The notes under the pieces were generated by a model. It had not been told where the DNA came from. It saw nothing but the letters and a program-made list of their open reading frames with translations, and ran no database searches. From the NCBI RefSeq assembly GCF_900606115.1, contig NZ_UWPJ01000036.1, positions 54,212 through 118,211 on the forward strand: a DNA stretch of 64,000 nt. Direction: 5' to 3'. Below, one piece after another: positions 53,352-60,072 of this stretch; the stretch's first letter is position 1; every line of letters begins with the position of its first letter. A program made the position numbers and the translations under genes. This DNA is from Pigmentiphaga humi (GTDB lineage Bacteria; Pseudomonadota; Gammaproteobacteria; Burkholderiales; Burkholderiaceae_B).

Positions 53352-54173
53352 ATGCCCAGAGTCCCCCCCCCGCCGGTAGAGGCCGCCGCGTTGCCTGCGG
53401 CGCCGCAAATCGCCATCCAGGTGCTGGAACGCACCATGAACCTGCTGGACGCATTGGCCCGGCAGCCCGAGCCGGTCAGCCTCAAGGACCTCGCCCAGGC
53501 CACCGGCCTGCATCCCTCTACCGCCCACCGCATTCTCAACGACCTGGTCAGCGGCCGCTATGTGGACCGGGTCGACAGCGGCATGTACCGCCTGGGCATG
53601 CGGCTGCTCGAACTGGGCCATCTGGTCAAGGGCCGCCTGAACGTGCGCGACGCGGCCATCACGCCGATGCGCCAGCTGCACCGGCTCACCGGCCAGACCG
53701 TCAACCTGTCCATCCGCCAGGGCGACGAAATCATCTATGTCGATCGCTCGTACAGCGAACGCTCTGGCATGCAGGTAGTGCGGTCCATAGGCGGCCACGC
53801 CCCGCTGCACCTGACTTCGACCGGCAAGCTGTTCCTGTCGGTGGACGACCTCCGCCAGGTGCGCGCCTATGCGCAGCGCACCGGCCTGCAGCGCCATACC
53901 GAAAACAGCCTGACCGACCTGGCCCAGCTCGAATGCGAACTCGAGCAAGTCCGCCGCCATGGCTTTGCGCGCGACAACGAAGAATTGGAAATGGGGGTGC
54001 GCTGCATCGCCGCGGGCATCCACGACGATACGGGCAAGCTGATTGCGGGGCTGTCCATTTCGGCCCCCGCCGACCGGATGCAGGACGCCTGGATCACCGC
54101 CCTGGTCGATACGGCGGCCCAGATCTCGGACGCGCTGGGCTACGAACTCTCCCACGCCGCGACGGCGGCCTAA
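53352..54173 (+). CDS. IclR-family transcriptional regulator
   Basis: A 273-residue regulator: winged helix near residues 20-85 (VLERTMNLLDALARQPEPVSLKDLAQ in sense; key part LLDALARQPEPVSLKDLAQ) and an IclR effector domain (ERSGMQVVRSIGGHAPLHLTSTGK in sense; key part GGHAPLHLTSTGKLFL). Targets are usually catabolic genes; here no plausible target is adjacent, since it converges on pbpG with a 13-bp gap. Divergent autoregulation is not possible because the upstream gene runs in the same direction. Confidence 0.92.
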   Translation: MPRVPPPPVEAAALPAAPQIAIQVLERTMNLLDALARQPEPVSLKDLAQATGLHPSTAHRILNDLVSGRYVDRVDSGMYRLGMRLLELGHLVKGRLNVRDAAITPMRQLHRLTGQTVNLSIRQGDEIIYVDRSYSERSGMQVVRSIGGHAPLHLTSTGKLFLSVDDLRQVRAYAQRTGLQRHTENSLTDLAQLECELEQVRRHGFARDNEELEMGVRCIAAGIHDDTGKLIAGLSISAPADRMQDAWITALVDTAAQISDALGYELSHAATAA

Positions 54174-54186
54174 GGCCGCCCATCCT

Positions 54187-55230
54187 CTACAGCTCTTTCT
54201 GCACCCACTGCCGGATGCGCTGGGCATCGGCGGTGCGGGTCAGCGAACCGACCGAATCGAGCAGCACGATGGCCAGGTCGCGCCCGCCGATGTTGGCCAG
54301 CATGATCAGGCAGCGGCCCGCTTCGTTGATGAAGCCGGTCTTGGAAACGATGATGTTCCAGTCCGGACGGGCCACCAGGCCGTTGGTATTGCGGAAGGTC
54401 TGCTGGCGCCCTTTCACGGCCACCGAGTAGTTGGTGTCGGTGGTGTACTCACGGATCAGCGGACGCTGCGAAGCCTCGCGCATCAGGCGCACCAGATCGC
54501 GCGCGCTCGAAACGTTGTCGCTGGACAGGCCGGTCGGCTCGACGTAGCGGGTGTCCTGCATGCCCAGCAGGGCGGCTTTGGCGTTCATGGCCTGCACGAA
54601 GGCCGGCAGGCCACCGGGATAATTGCGCCCGAGCGCGTTCGCCGCGCGGTTTTCCGACGACATCAACGCCAGGTGCAGCAAATCGGAGCGCGACAGCTGC
54701 GTGCCCACCATCAGCCGCGAATGCGTGAACTTGTGGGTATCGATATCTTCGCTGGTGATCGCCAGCATCTCGTCCAACGGCTGGCCGCCGTCGACCACCA
54801 CCAGGGCCGTCATGAGCTTGGTGATCGAGGCAATGGGCGCCACGGCGCCTTCGTTCTTGGAGAACAGGACGTCGGAGGAAGTCAGGTCTTGTACGAAGGC
54901 CACGCTGGAACGCAGCGACAGGTTGCCGTCGGCGTCCTCGATCACCGAAGACGACGGGCCGAACGATGCCTTGCGGACGCTCGCCGCCGGCACGGCCTTG
55001 CTGGAAACCGCTTTGCCTGGAGCGGCCTTGGCAGTGCGTACGGACTTTTTCTTGGGCGTCGCCTTGACGACCTTGCTCTTGCTGGCCTTGTTCTTGGCCG
55101 TAGAGGCTTTCTTGGCCGGCTTGGAAGCCGTGGCCGCCTCGGCAACCGGGGCGGCGAGGGGGAAGGCGCCGCTGGTAGCCAGCGCGCATAGCAACGATAG
55201 CGAGACAAACCGTTTTCTGATGCGCGCCAT
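54187..55230 (-). CDS. pbpG: D-alanyl-D-alanine endopeptidase, PbpG type (penicillin-binding protein 7)
   Basis: A 347-residue periplasmic enzyme cutting peptidoglycan cross-links. A signal peptide (SLLCALATSGAFPLAAPVAEA) is followed by a Lys/Ala/Ser-rich linker of about 60 residues and a serine-peptidase S11 domain with SITK (nucleophile, near residue 135), SEN and SKTG. It lacks the membrane anchor and second domain of DacA/DacC, which fits PBP7/8. The upstream DNA is AT-rich with an inverted repeat (55306-55329). Confidence 0.92.
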   Translation of the reverse strand: MARIRKRFVSLSLLCALATSGAFPLAAPVAEAATASKPAKKASTAKNKASKSKVVKATPKKKSVRTAKAAPGKAVSSKAVPAASVRKASFGPSSSVIEDADGNLSLRSSVAFVQDLTSSDVLFSKNEGAVAPIASITKLMTALVVVDGGQPLDEMLAITSEDIDTHKFTHSRLMVGTQLSRSDLLHLALMSSENRAANALGRNYPGGLPAFVQAMNAKAALLGMQDTRYVEPTGLSSDNVSSARDLVRLMREASQRPLIREYTTDTNYSVAVKGRQQTFRNTNGLVARPDWNIIVSKTGFINEAGRCLIMLANIGGRDLAIVLLDSVGSLTRTADAQRIRQWVQKEL

Positions 55231-55305
55231 GTTTCCTCCAGTAACGACTTGGCCCAGGCGCTGCAGCTTACCAGATTTCTCCGCGGAAATCTCTATTAAA
55301 TGAAC

Positions 55306-55329
55306 GACTTAGCGCAGTTTTTTTAAGTC
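55306..55329. promoter_or_regulatory. Inverted repeat in AT-rich DNA upstream of pbpG
   Basis: GACTTA (55306-55311) and TAAGTC (55324-55329) are perfect half-sites separated by 12 bp, in a stretch (about 55288-55345) that is far more AT-rich than the rest of the window. Its place about 75-100 bp upstream of pbpG fits an operator or promoter-proximal site; no regulator can be named. Confidence 0.4.
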
Positions 55330-55459
55330 ATTATTGAACAGCTATGGAAGGAATTACAAAACGGCTTGCATCGGCGCCCTTTTCCTCAGGCGAAAGCGCA
55401 AACGAAAGCGGCAACCCCAATGCTGCGGATTGCCGCCAGTTGCTGCCGAAAAAGCCGGA

Positions 55460-56440
55460 TCAGTCGGCGTACACGCCGGCTTTCTTGATCACCGCGCCCC
55501 ACTTGGCGGTTTCTGACTTCACCAGGGAGTCGAGGGCGGCCGGGGTGGCCTTGTCATCCAGCACGATGGCGCCCAGATCAGCCATGTGTTTCTTGAAGGC
55601 GGGATCGGTCAGGCCGGCCTTGAGCGAGCTTTCCAGCTTGGCCACGATCTCGGGCGAGGTGCCCTTGGGCGCCCACAGGCCGTGCCAGATGCCGACGGTG
55701 AAGTCCTTCATGCCCGATTCGTTCAAGGTGGGCAGGTCGGGGAAGCTGGGCAGGCGCGACATGCTGGTCACGGCGTAGGCCTTCACCTTGCCTGCCTTGA
55801 TCTGGCCGGTGGTATTGGTGGTCTGGTCGCACATGAAGTCGACGTGCTTGCCCAGCAGATCGTTCATGGCCGGCGCGGTGCCATTGTAGGGCACGGTCTG
55901 GATGTTCGCGCCCAGCGTGCTCAGGAACATCAGCCCGCACAGGTGCGAGGCCGAGCCGATGCCGGCATTGGCCATCGAGAGCTTGTCGGCGTTGGCCTTG
56001 GCGTAGGCCAGGAATTCCTTGACGTTGTTGGCCGGGAAGTTGTCGCGCCCGATCATCGTCATCGGCACTTCCACCGTCAGGCCGATGGGCTGGAAGTCGG
56101 TGGCCTGGTTGTAGCTCAGCTTGCGGTACAGCGCCGGCGCGGTGGAAAAGCCGATATGCATCAGCAATACCGTGTAGCCGTCGTTCTTGGCATGGGCGAC
56201 GCGCGCGGTGCCGATCGTGCCGCCGGCCCCGCCGACGTTCTCGACCACCACCGTCTGGCCCAGGGATTTGCGCATCGATTCGGCCAGCGCGCGCGCCACC
56301 ACATCGGTCGGTCCGCCGGCGGCGAACGGCACGATCATCGTGACCGGCTTGGTGGGAAAGCCCTGCGCCATGACCGGCGCGGCAGCGGCCAGCGTCGTCG
56401 CGGCAAGTGCCGCAATCGTTACCTTCGAGTGAACGCCCAT
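55460..56440 (-). CDS. Bug-family tripartite tricarboxylate transporter receptor (second)
   Basis: A 326-residue periplasmic binding protein: signal peptide (VTIAALAATTLAAAAPVMAQ), then GFPTKPVTMIVPFAAGGPTDVVARALAE, split here as FPTKPVTMIVPFAAGG, and the ligand-pocket stretches GIGSASHLCGLMF and VPYNGTAPAMNDLLG. No TctA/TctB genes adjoin. The ligand is unknown. The upstream frame extension to 56701 is non-coding in character and was not used. Confidence 0.92.
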   Translation of the reverse strand: MGVHSKVTIAALAATTLAAAAPVMAQGFPTKPVTMIVPFAAGGPTDVVARALAESMRKSLGQTVVVENVGGAGGTIGTARVAHAKNDGYTVLLMHIGFSTAPALYRKLSYNQATDFQPIGLTVEVPMTMIGRDNFPANNVKEFLAYAKANADKLSMANAGIGSASHLCGLMFLSTLGANIQTVPYNGTAPAMNDLLGKHVDFMCDQTTNTTGQIKAGKVKAYAVTSMSRLPSFPDLPTLNESGMKDFTVGIWHGLWAPKGTSPEIVAKLESSLKAGLTDPAFKKHMADLGAIVLDDKATPAALDSLVKSETAKWGAVIKKAGVYAD

Positions 56441-56825
56441 TCGTTTGTCTCCTGCCTGTATACATCTAAGCTGTGGGGATATGCCGCGCGAACAAACGAG
56501 CCTGCCGCGCGAGCAAGCAACTTGAGTGTAAGGGATGGCACGCCCGTCGCCACGTCGGATTTGCCTATCGTTTCCCCTGAGCCGGGCCGACCTGTCCGGC
56601 AGGCCCGCCGCGCCGGCGCGCCGTCGGCAGCGGCCGTCCGTCGGGAACGGGCGGCGCCTCCTCAAAAGAGGATGACGCAACGCAGCACCATTCGGCTTCA
56701 TCCATGATTGCCGGTCGGGCTAGGCCCGGCCTGGAAGAAGCCGGGAAAGAACGGCGGAAACACCACGAGAATCGAATAATTGCAAGGCAATGACACGGAT
56801 ATCCGGTTTTTTTGGACGCTGCGTA
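56441..56825. other. Gene-free stretch between the Bug receptor and the phasin promoter
   Basis: About 385 bp hold the Bug gene's upstream region on the left (including GTATAC at about 56458) and nothing recognisable in the middle. Frames here have no ribosome site or coding pattern. A G/C-rich inverted stretch occurs around 56580-56660 but with no regular hairpin. Confidence 0.5.
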
Positions 56826-56853
56826 TTGACATTCCTCCGAACGCCCCTAAAAT
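56826..56853 (+). promoter_or_regulatory. Promoter of the phasin gene
   Basis: A perfect TTGACA (56826-56831) and TAAAAT (56848-56853) are spaced by 16 bp. Transcription would start near 56860, giving a leader of about 115 nt. Confidence 0.8.
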
Positions 56854-56858
56854 AGCAT

Positions 56859-56874
56859 TTGTGCAGCGCAACAA
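56859..56874 (+). promoter_or_regulatory. Possible PhaR-type operator at the phasin start site
   Basis: TTGTGCAGCGCAACAA is a near-palindrome with TGC and GCA half-sites around a 3-base centre, overlapping the predicted transcription start. TGC-rich palindromes at phasin promoters are bound by the repressor PhaR in related bacteria. No phaR gene is in the window. Confidence 0.4.
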
Positions 56875-56975
56875 AGCCGGATCGGCATGCAGCTGTCCCA
56901 GGATCGGGCACGGGAGCGTCTCCCCAGGTTTTCCCGGTCACCTCGTCCTAGACAAGTCCCACAAGGAGCCACTCC

Positions 56976-57536
56976 ATGTTTGCCACTCCCGAACGCGCCC
57001 TGGCCACGCAAAAGGCCAGCTTCGAAGCCCTGCTCGCCGCCCAGAACACCGCCTTCGCCGGTTTCGAAAGGCTGGTCGACCTCAACCTGAAGGTTGCCAA
57101 GGCCACGTTCGAAGAAGCCTCGATCAAGGCGCAAGAAGCCTTCGCGCTGAAAGACGGCCAGGAAGCCCTGGCGTTCGCCTCGGCGCTGGCCCAGCCCAAC
57201 GCCGAAAAGGCCCTGGCCTACAGCAAGCATGTATACGACATCGTCGCCGGCGTGCAGAACGAATTCGCCAAGCTGGGCGAAGCGCAGATCGCCGAACAGC
57301 AGCGCCAGCTGTCCGACGCCATCGAGCAACTGGCCAAGAACGCCCCCGCCGGCTCGGAAAGCGCCCTGGCGCTCCTGAAGTCCTCGCTGGCCACCGCCAC
57401 CTCGGCCTACGAATCGGTGAACAAGGCCGCCAAGCAAGCCGCCGAGCTGGCCGAGTCCAACCTGACCGCCGCCGCCAACGCCACCTTCAAGGCCGCCGCC
57501 GACTCCAAGGTTTCCCGCGCCCGCAAGGCCGCCTGA
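56976..57536 (+). CDS. Phasin-family protein
   Basis: A 186-residue, helical, Ala-rich amphipathic protein that coats polyhydroxyalkanoate granules. FATPERALATQKASFEALLA and FAGFERLVDLNLKVAKATFEE (key part FERLVDLNLKVAKATFEE) are typical of the phasin_2 group. There is no signal or membrane segment. It has its own strong promoter and terminator, as suits an abundant granule protein; GGAG precedes the start by 9 bp. Confidence 0.92.
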   Translation: MFATPERALATQKASFEALLAAQNTAFAGFERLVDLNLKVAKATFEEASIKAQEAFALKDGQEALAFASALAQPNAEKALAYSKHVYDIVAGVQNEFAKLGEAQIAEQQRQLSDAIEQLAKNAPAGSESALALLKSSLATATSAYESVNKAAKQAAELAESNLTAAANATFKAAADSKVSRARKAA

Positions 57537-57559
57537 TACCTTTCCGGTAGCAGTCTCCA

Positions 57560-57593
57560 CGCCCTGCCCGGCAGCCGCCCGGCGGGGCGTTTT
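57560..57593 (+). terminator. Intrinsic terminator after the phasin gene
   Basis: CGCCCTGCC and GGCGGGGCG form a 9-bp stem (one T-G pair) around a 12-base loop, followed by TTTTG. It lies about 25 bp after the phasin stop. Confidence 0.8.
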
Positions 57594-57631
57594 GCATTCG
57601 GCATCCTCCCGAACCAGAGACGCCTAGCCTC

Positions 57632-57742
57632 CTGACCCAGGATGCGGCGGATCCGGCTCCGCCGGTCCGCGCGCATCGCCCCCTTGAGGGGGCCCGCGTA
57701 AGCGGGTAGGGGGTGGACTTCCCTTCAGCGCGTAGGGGGGGG
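57632..57742 (-). repeat. Dispersed triple-hairpin repeat, copy 5 (with doubled head)
   Basis: On the minus strand it reads C-run, CCTACGCGCTGAAGGGAAG, then a second head ACCCCCTACCCGCTTACGCGGG, CCCCCTCAAGGGGG, CCGGCGGAGCCGG and CGCATCCTGGGTCAGG. The first head belongs to the ACGCGCTGA subtype and the second to the ACCCGCT-ACGCGGG subtype, as if two copies recombined or one inserted in the other. The stop codon of the CinA-like gene lies in it. Confidence 0.87.
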
Positions 57743-58537
57743 CCCAAACTCTCCCCCCAGCCGCCGCACCTCGTCCTGCAGGAAGGCCAGCGCCTCAGCC
57801 GCGCTGGCCGGTTCGCCCTTCACCCCCAATTCGATATGGCGGCGCTTGCCGTCTCCCATGCTGGGCAGGCTGAACGCCTTGACGCCGGGCCACCGGTGCT
57901 CGAGAGTTTCCATGACGGGAGCGATGCGTGATTCGGCCAGTTCGAACACCATGAAGGAATGCTCGATGTGCGGTACCGCGTGATGCAGAGCGGCATAGCG
58001 GTGATCGAGCGTCCATTCGATCATGGGCCAGGCCATGATGGGAAAGCCCGGCACGAAGGTGTGGTCGCGGATGAAAAATCCGGGAATCTTGTTGTAGGGA
58101 TTGGGAACGATCTCGCTGCCGACGGGGAATTCCCCCATCTGCAGCCGGCGCACGTTGTCGGGCGCGCTCATGTCGGCCGTGCCCGAGCCCTGGGCGGCGG
58201 TGTCCTGGCAGCGCTGGGTGATCAGGACCCGGGCGTCGTCGTGCAGCGCCAGCGGTACGTCCAGCGCCGCGGCGGCGGCCTGGCGGGTATGGTCGTCGGG
58301 CGTGGCGCCGATGCCGCCGCAGCAGAATACGACGTCGCCGCTGGCGAAGCTGCGGCGCAACGCTTGCGTGAGGGCTTCGCGCTCGTCGCCCAGGAAGTGC
58401 GCCCAGGCGAGCCGCAGGCCGCGCGCGCCGAGCAGTTCGACGATTTTGGAAAAATGGCGGTCCTGCCGGCGGCCCGACAGGATTTCATCGCCGATGATGA
58501 ACAGGCCGATATTGCGGCCGGTATCAGGGGATGTCAT
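57725..58537 (-). CDS. CinA-like molybdopterin-binding-domain protein
   Basis: A 270-residue protein of the CinA N-terminal/MoaB-Mog fold (IGDEILSGRRQDRHFSKIVELL, key part IGDEILSGRRQDRHF; CCGGIGATPDDHTRQA). The nicotinamide-nucleotide deamidase domain of full CinA is missing. Such stand-alone forms are annotated as competence/damage-inducible protein A, but their role is unclear; pyrophosphatase activity on ADP-ribose is possible. The last residues (PPPTR) and the stop codon are encoded by the dispersed repeat. The start overlaps the EI24 gene stop by ATGA. Confidence 0.86.
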   Translation of the reverse strand: MTSPDTGRNIGLFIIGDEILSGRRQDRHFSKIVELLGARGLRLAWAHFLGDEREALTQALRRSFASGDVVFCCGGIGATPDDHTRQAAAAALDVPLALHDDARVLITQRCQDTAAQGSGTADMSAPDNVRRLQMGEFPVGSEIVPNPYNKIPGFFIRDHTFVPGFPIMAWPMIEWTLDHRYAALHHAVPHIEHSFMVFELAESRIAPVMETLEHRWPGVKAFSLPSMGDGKRRHIELGVKGEPASAAEALAFLQDEVRRLGGEFGPPPTR

Positions 58538-59313
58538 GGAGTGGTTTCGCTGCGCAAGCGGCGCAGCCCCTCGAGGGTGAAGTGGGAGAACAGCAAGGCG
58601 GAGAAGACGGGCAGCAGGAACCAGGCCAGCGGCACCAGGTTGATGAGCGAGCAGATCAGCCCCAGCGTCCAGTACCCGCGGTTGTGCCGGGCCAGCAGCG
58701 CGCGGCGCTCGGTTGGAGACGCATGCTCGAGCATCGCGTCGAGCCGCAGCATGCGCGTGAAGGCGAACGTCCACCAGGCGACGGGCAGCACGATGGCGAG
58801 CGGCGGCAGCAGCCACAGCGGCAGGGTGAAGAGCCAGCCCAGCACGAACAGGACGGAGACCCACGCCGCGTTCCACGCGCTGGCCAGCGCCCCTCCCCGC
58901 CCGCGCCGCTCGAGTCCGGGATAGTCGTTGCGTTCGAGGTTGCGAAGCACGAGGGGCATGATGAGCAGCGCGGCGACGACCAGGCCGAGGATGCCGGACA
59001 GCGGCAGCAGGATGAGCGCGCAGACGACGGGGATGAGCCAGAGTTTCAACGAAGCGATCCCCACCGCCAGGAGCAGGCTGTCGATCTGCTGCATGAAGGG
59101 CAGCGCGAACAGAGTGGTCTGCAGCCAGACGGTGAGCGGGTCCCAGAATAGCCAGACCAGCACGATGGCGCCGATCAGCGCCACGATGAAGGGCAGCAGC
59201 AGCGCGAGCAGCATGGGTCCGCGAAATTGCGATACGAGCGCGCGGCCCAGGGCCAGCCCCACGCCTTCCAGGCCCTTGCCGGCGGTGCCGTATTCGTTCA
59301 GAGCAGAGCGCAT
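58534..59313 (-). CDS. EI24/CysZ-like membrane protein
   Basis: A 259-residue polytopic protein with about six hydrophobic segments (MLLALLLPFIVALIGAIVLV; LWLIPVVCALILLPLSGIL; LVVAALLIMPLVL) and the soluble loop LERNDYPGLERRGRGG typical of EI24 (DUF540) proteins. E. coli CysZ, a sulfate channel, is a distant relative. Translation is coupled to the CinA-like gene by an ATGA overlap. The start is taken at 59313, 10 codons inside a longer frame. Confidence 0.83.
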   Translation of the reverse strand: MRSALNEYGTAGKGLEGVGLALGRALVSQFRGPMLLALLLPFIVALIGAIVLVWLFWDPLTVWLQTTLFALPFMQQIDSLLLAVGIASLKLWLIPVVCALILLPLSGILGLVVAALLIMPLVLRNLERNDYPGLERRGRGGALASAWNAAWVSVLFVLGWLFTLPLWLLPPLAIVLPVAWWTFAFTRMLRLDAMLEHASPTERRALLARHNRGYWTLGLICSLINLVPLAWFLLPVFSALLFSHFTLEGLRRLRSETTP

Positions 59314-59396
59314 TGCGTCTCCGGGAGTTCGGGCTGTTTGCAAGTATGACGCAATGCCCAGGCATAATTGCTACGAAATCCTCTTCGTTTCCGATT

Positions 59397-59777
59397 ATGG
59401 CCGTCTATTTACCCGATGCCGATGCACGCGAATTGTCGCGGCGCCTCGATGATCCCCAGACTGTGATGGTGGCCTGCCTGTGCGCGGCCTGGTGCGGAAC
59501 GTGCCGGGAGTACCGGCCCAGGCTGGAAGCGCTGTCGGGACAGTTTCCCGATCATGTCTTCCTTTGGGTGGACGTGGAGGAGCATCCGGATCTGCTGGAC
59601 GATGAGGATATCGAGGATTTTCCTACGCTGCTGGTGCAGGATGGGCATCAGACGCTGTTCTATGGTCCGATGCTGCCGCATATCGAGCACTTGCAGCGTT
59701 TGTTGACGACGCTGCAGAACGACAGCCCGGCGCCGAATCTGCCGGGGGCGCCGGAGTTGCGGCGGGCGTTGATTTAA
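59397..59777 (+). CDS. Thioredoxin-like protein
   Basis: A 126-residue thioredoxin-fold protein with the redox motif AAWCGTCREYRP near residues 33-44 and the cis-proline region EDFPTLLVQDG. It has no signal peptide, so it should act in the cytoplasm. The CGTC motif differs from the CGPC of thioredoxin 1. It is divergent from the EI24 gene (83-bp gap) and convergent with hrpA across a palindromic element. Confidence 0.86.
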   Translation: MAVYLPDADARELSRRLDDPQTVMVACLCAAWCGTCREYRPRLEALSGQFPDHVFLWVDVEEHPDLLDDEDIEDFPTLLVQDGHQTLFYGPMLPHIEHLQRLLTTLQNDSPAPNLPGAPELRRALI

Positions 59778-59800
59778 ATGGGTTGAGTTCTTAAAACGGC

Positions 59801-60030
59801 TGTTGGCAGGCAGGCCGAGGGCCGGGCGGGTCAGCGAAGCCGGTCCCGGCGTTGCCGGGACTTCCCGCCGGAGCGGGGCCGGCCGGGGCGGGCGCAGAAC
59901 TCGCGCGGGGACAGTCCCCCGGACTGTCCCTACTGCCGCGCTCGAACAGCTGCGCCCTTGCTTCCCCGTCCAACCCCGCTCCGGCGGCGGCTCCAAATGT
60001 CCCGCCCGGCCCTCGGCCTGCCTGCCAACA
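59801..60030. repeat. 230-bp element with perfect 30-bp inverted termini and nested palindromes
   Basis: The 30 bases at 59801-59830 (beginning TGTTGGCAGGCAGGCC) are the exact reverse complement of 60001-60030. Inside lie a second inverted pair of 14 bp (CCGCCGGAGCGGGG at 59865-59878 with its complement at 59974-59987), a hairpin GTCCCGGC-GTT-GCCGGGAC at 59843-59861 and a 10-bp hairpin GGGACAGTCC-CCC-GGACTGTCCC at 59908-59930. No coding frame of the element itself and no clear target-site duplication is seen. It could be a non-autonomous mobile element or a structured RNA/terminator between convergent genes. Confidence 0.88.
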
Positions 60031-60072
60031 ACCTCCAGTAACGCAGTGCCAACAGCGATACAGCCCCGTTGG

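Noticed and set aside
59778..60072. IS element remnant
   Set aside because: The 30-bp inverted ends resemble those of an IS, but the 170-bp interior is palindromic and non-coding and no target duplication is evident; recorded as a repeat instead.
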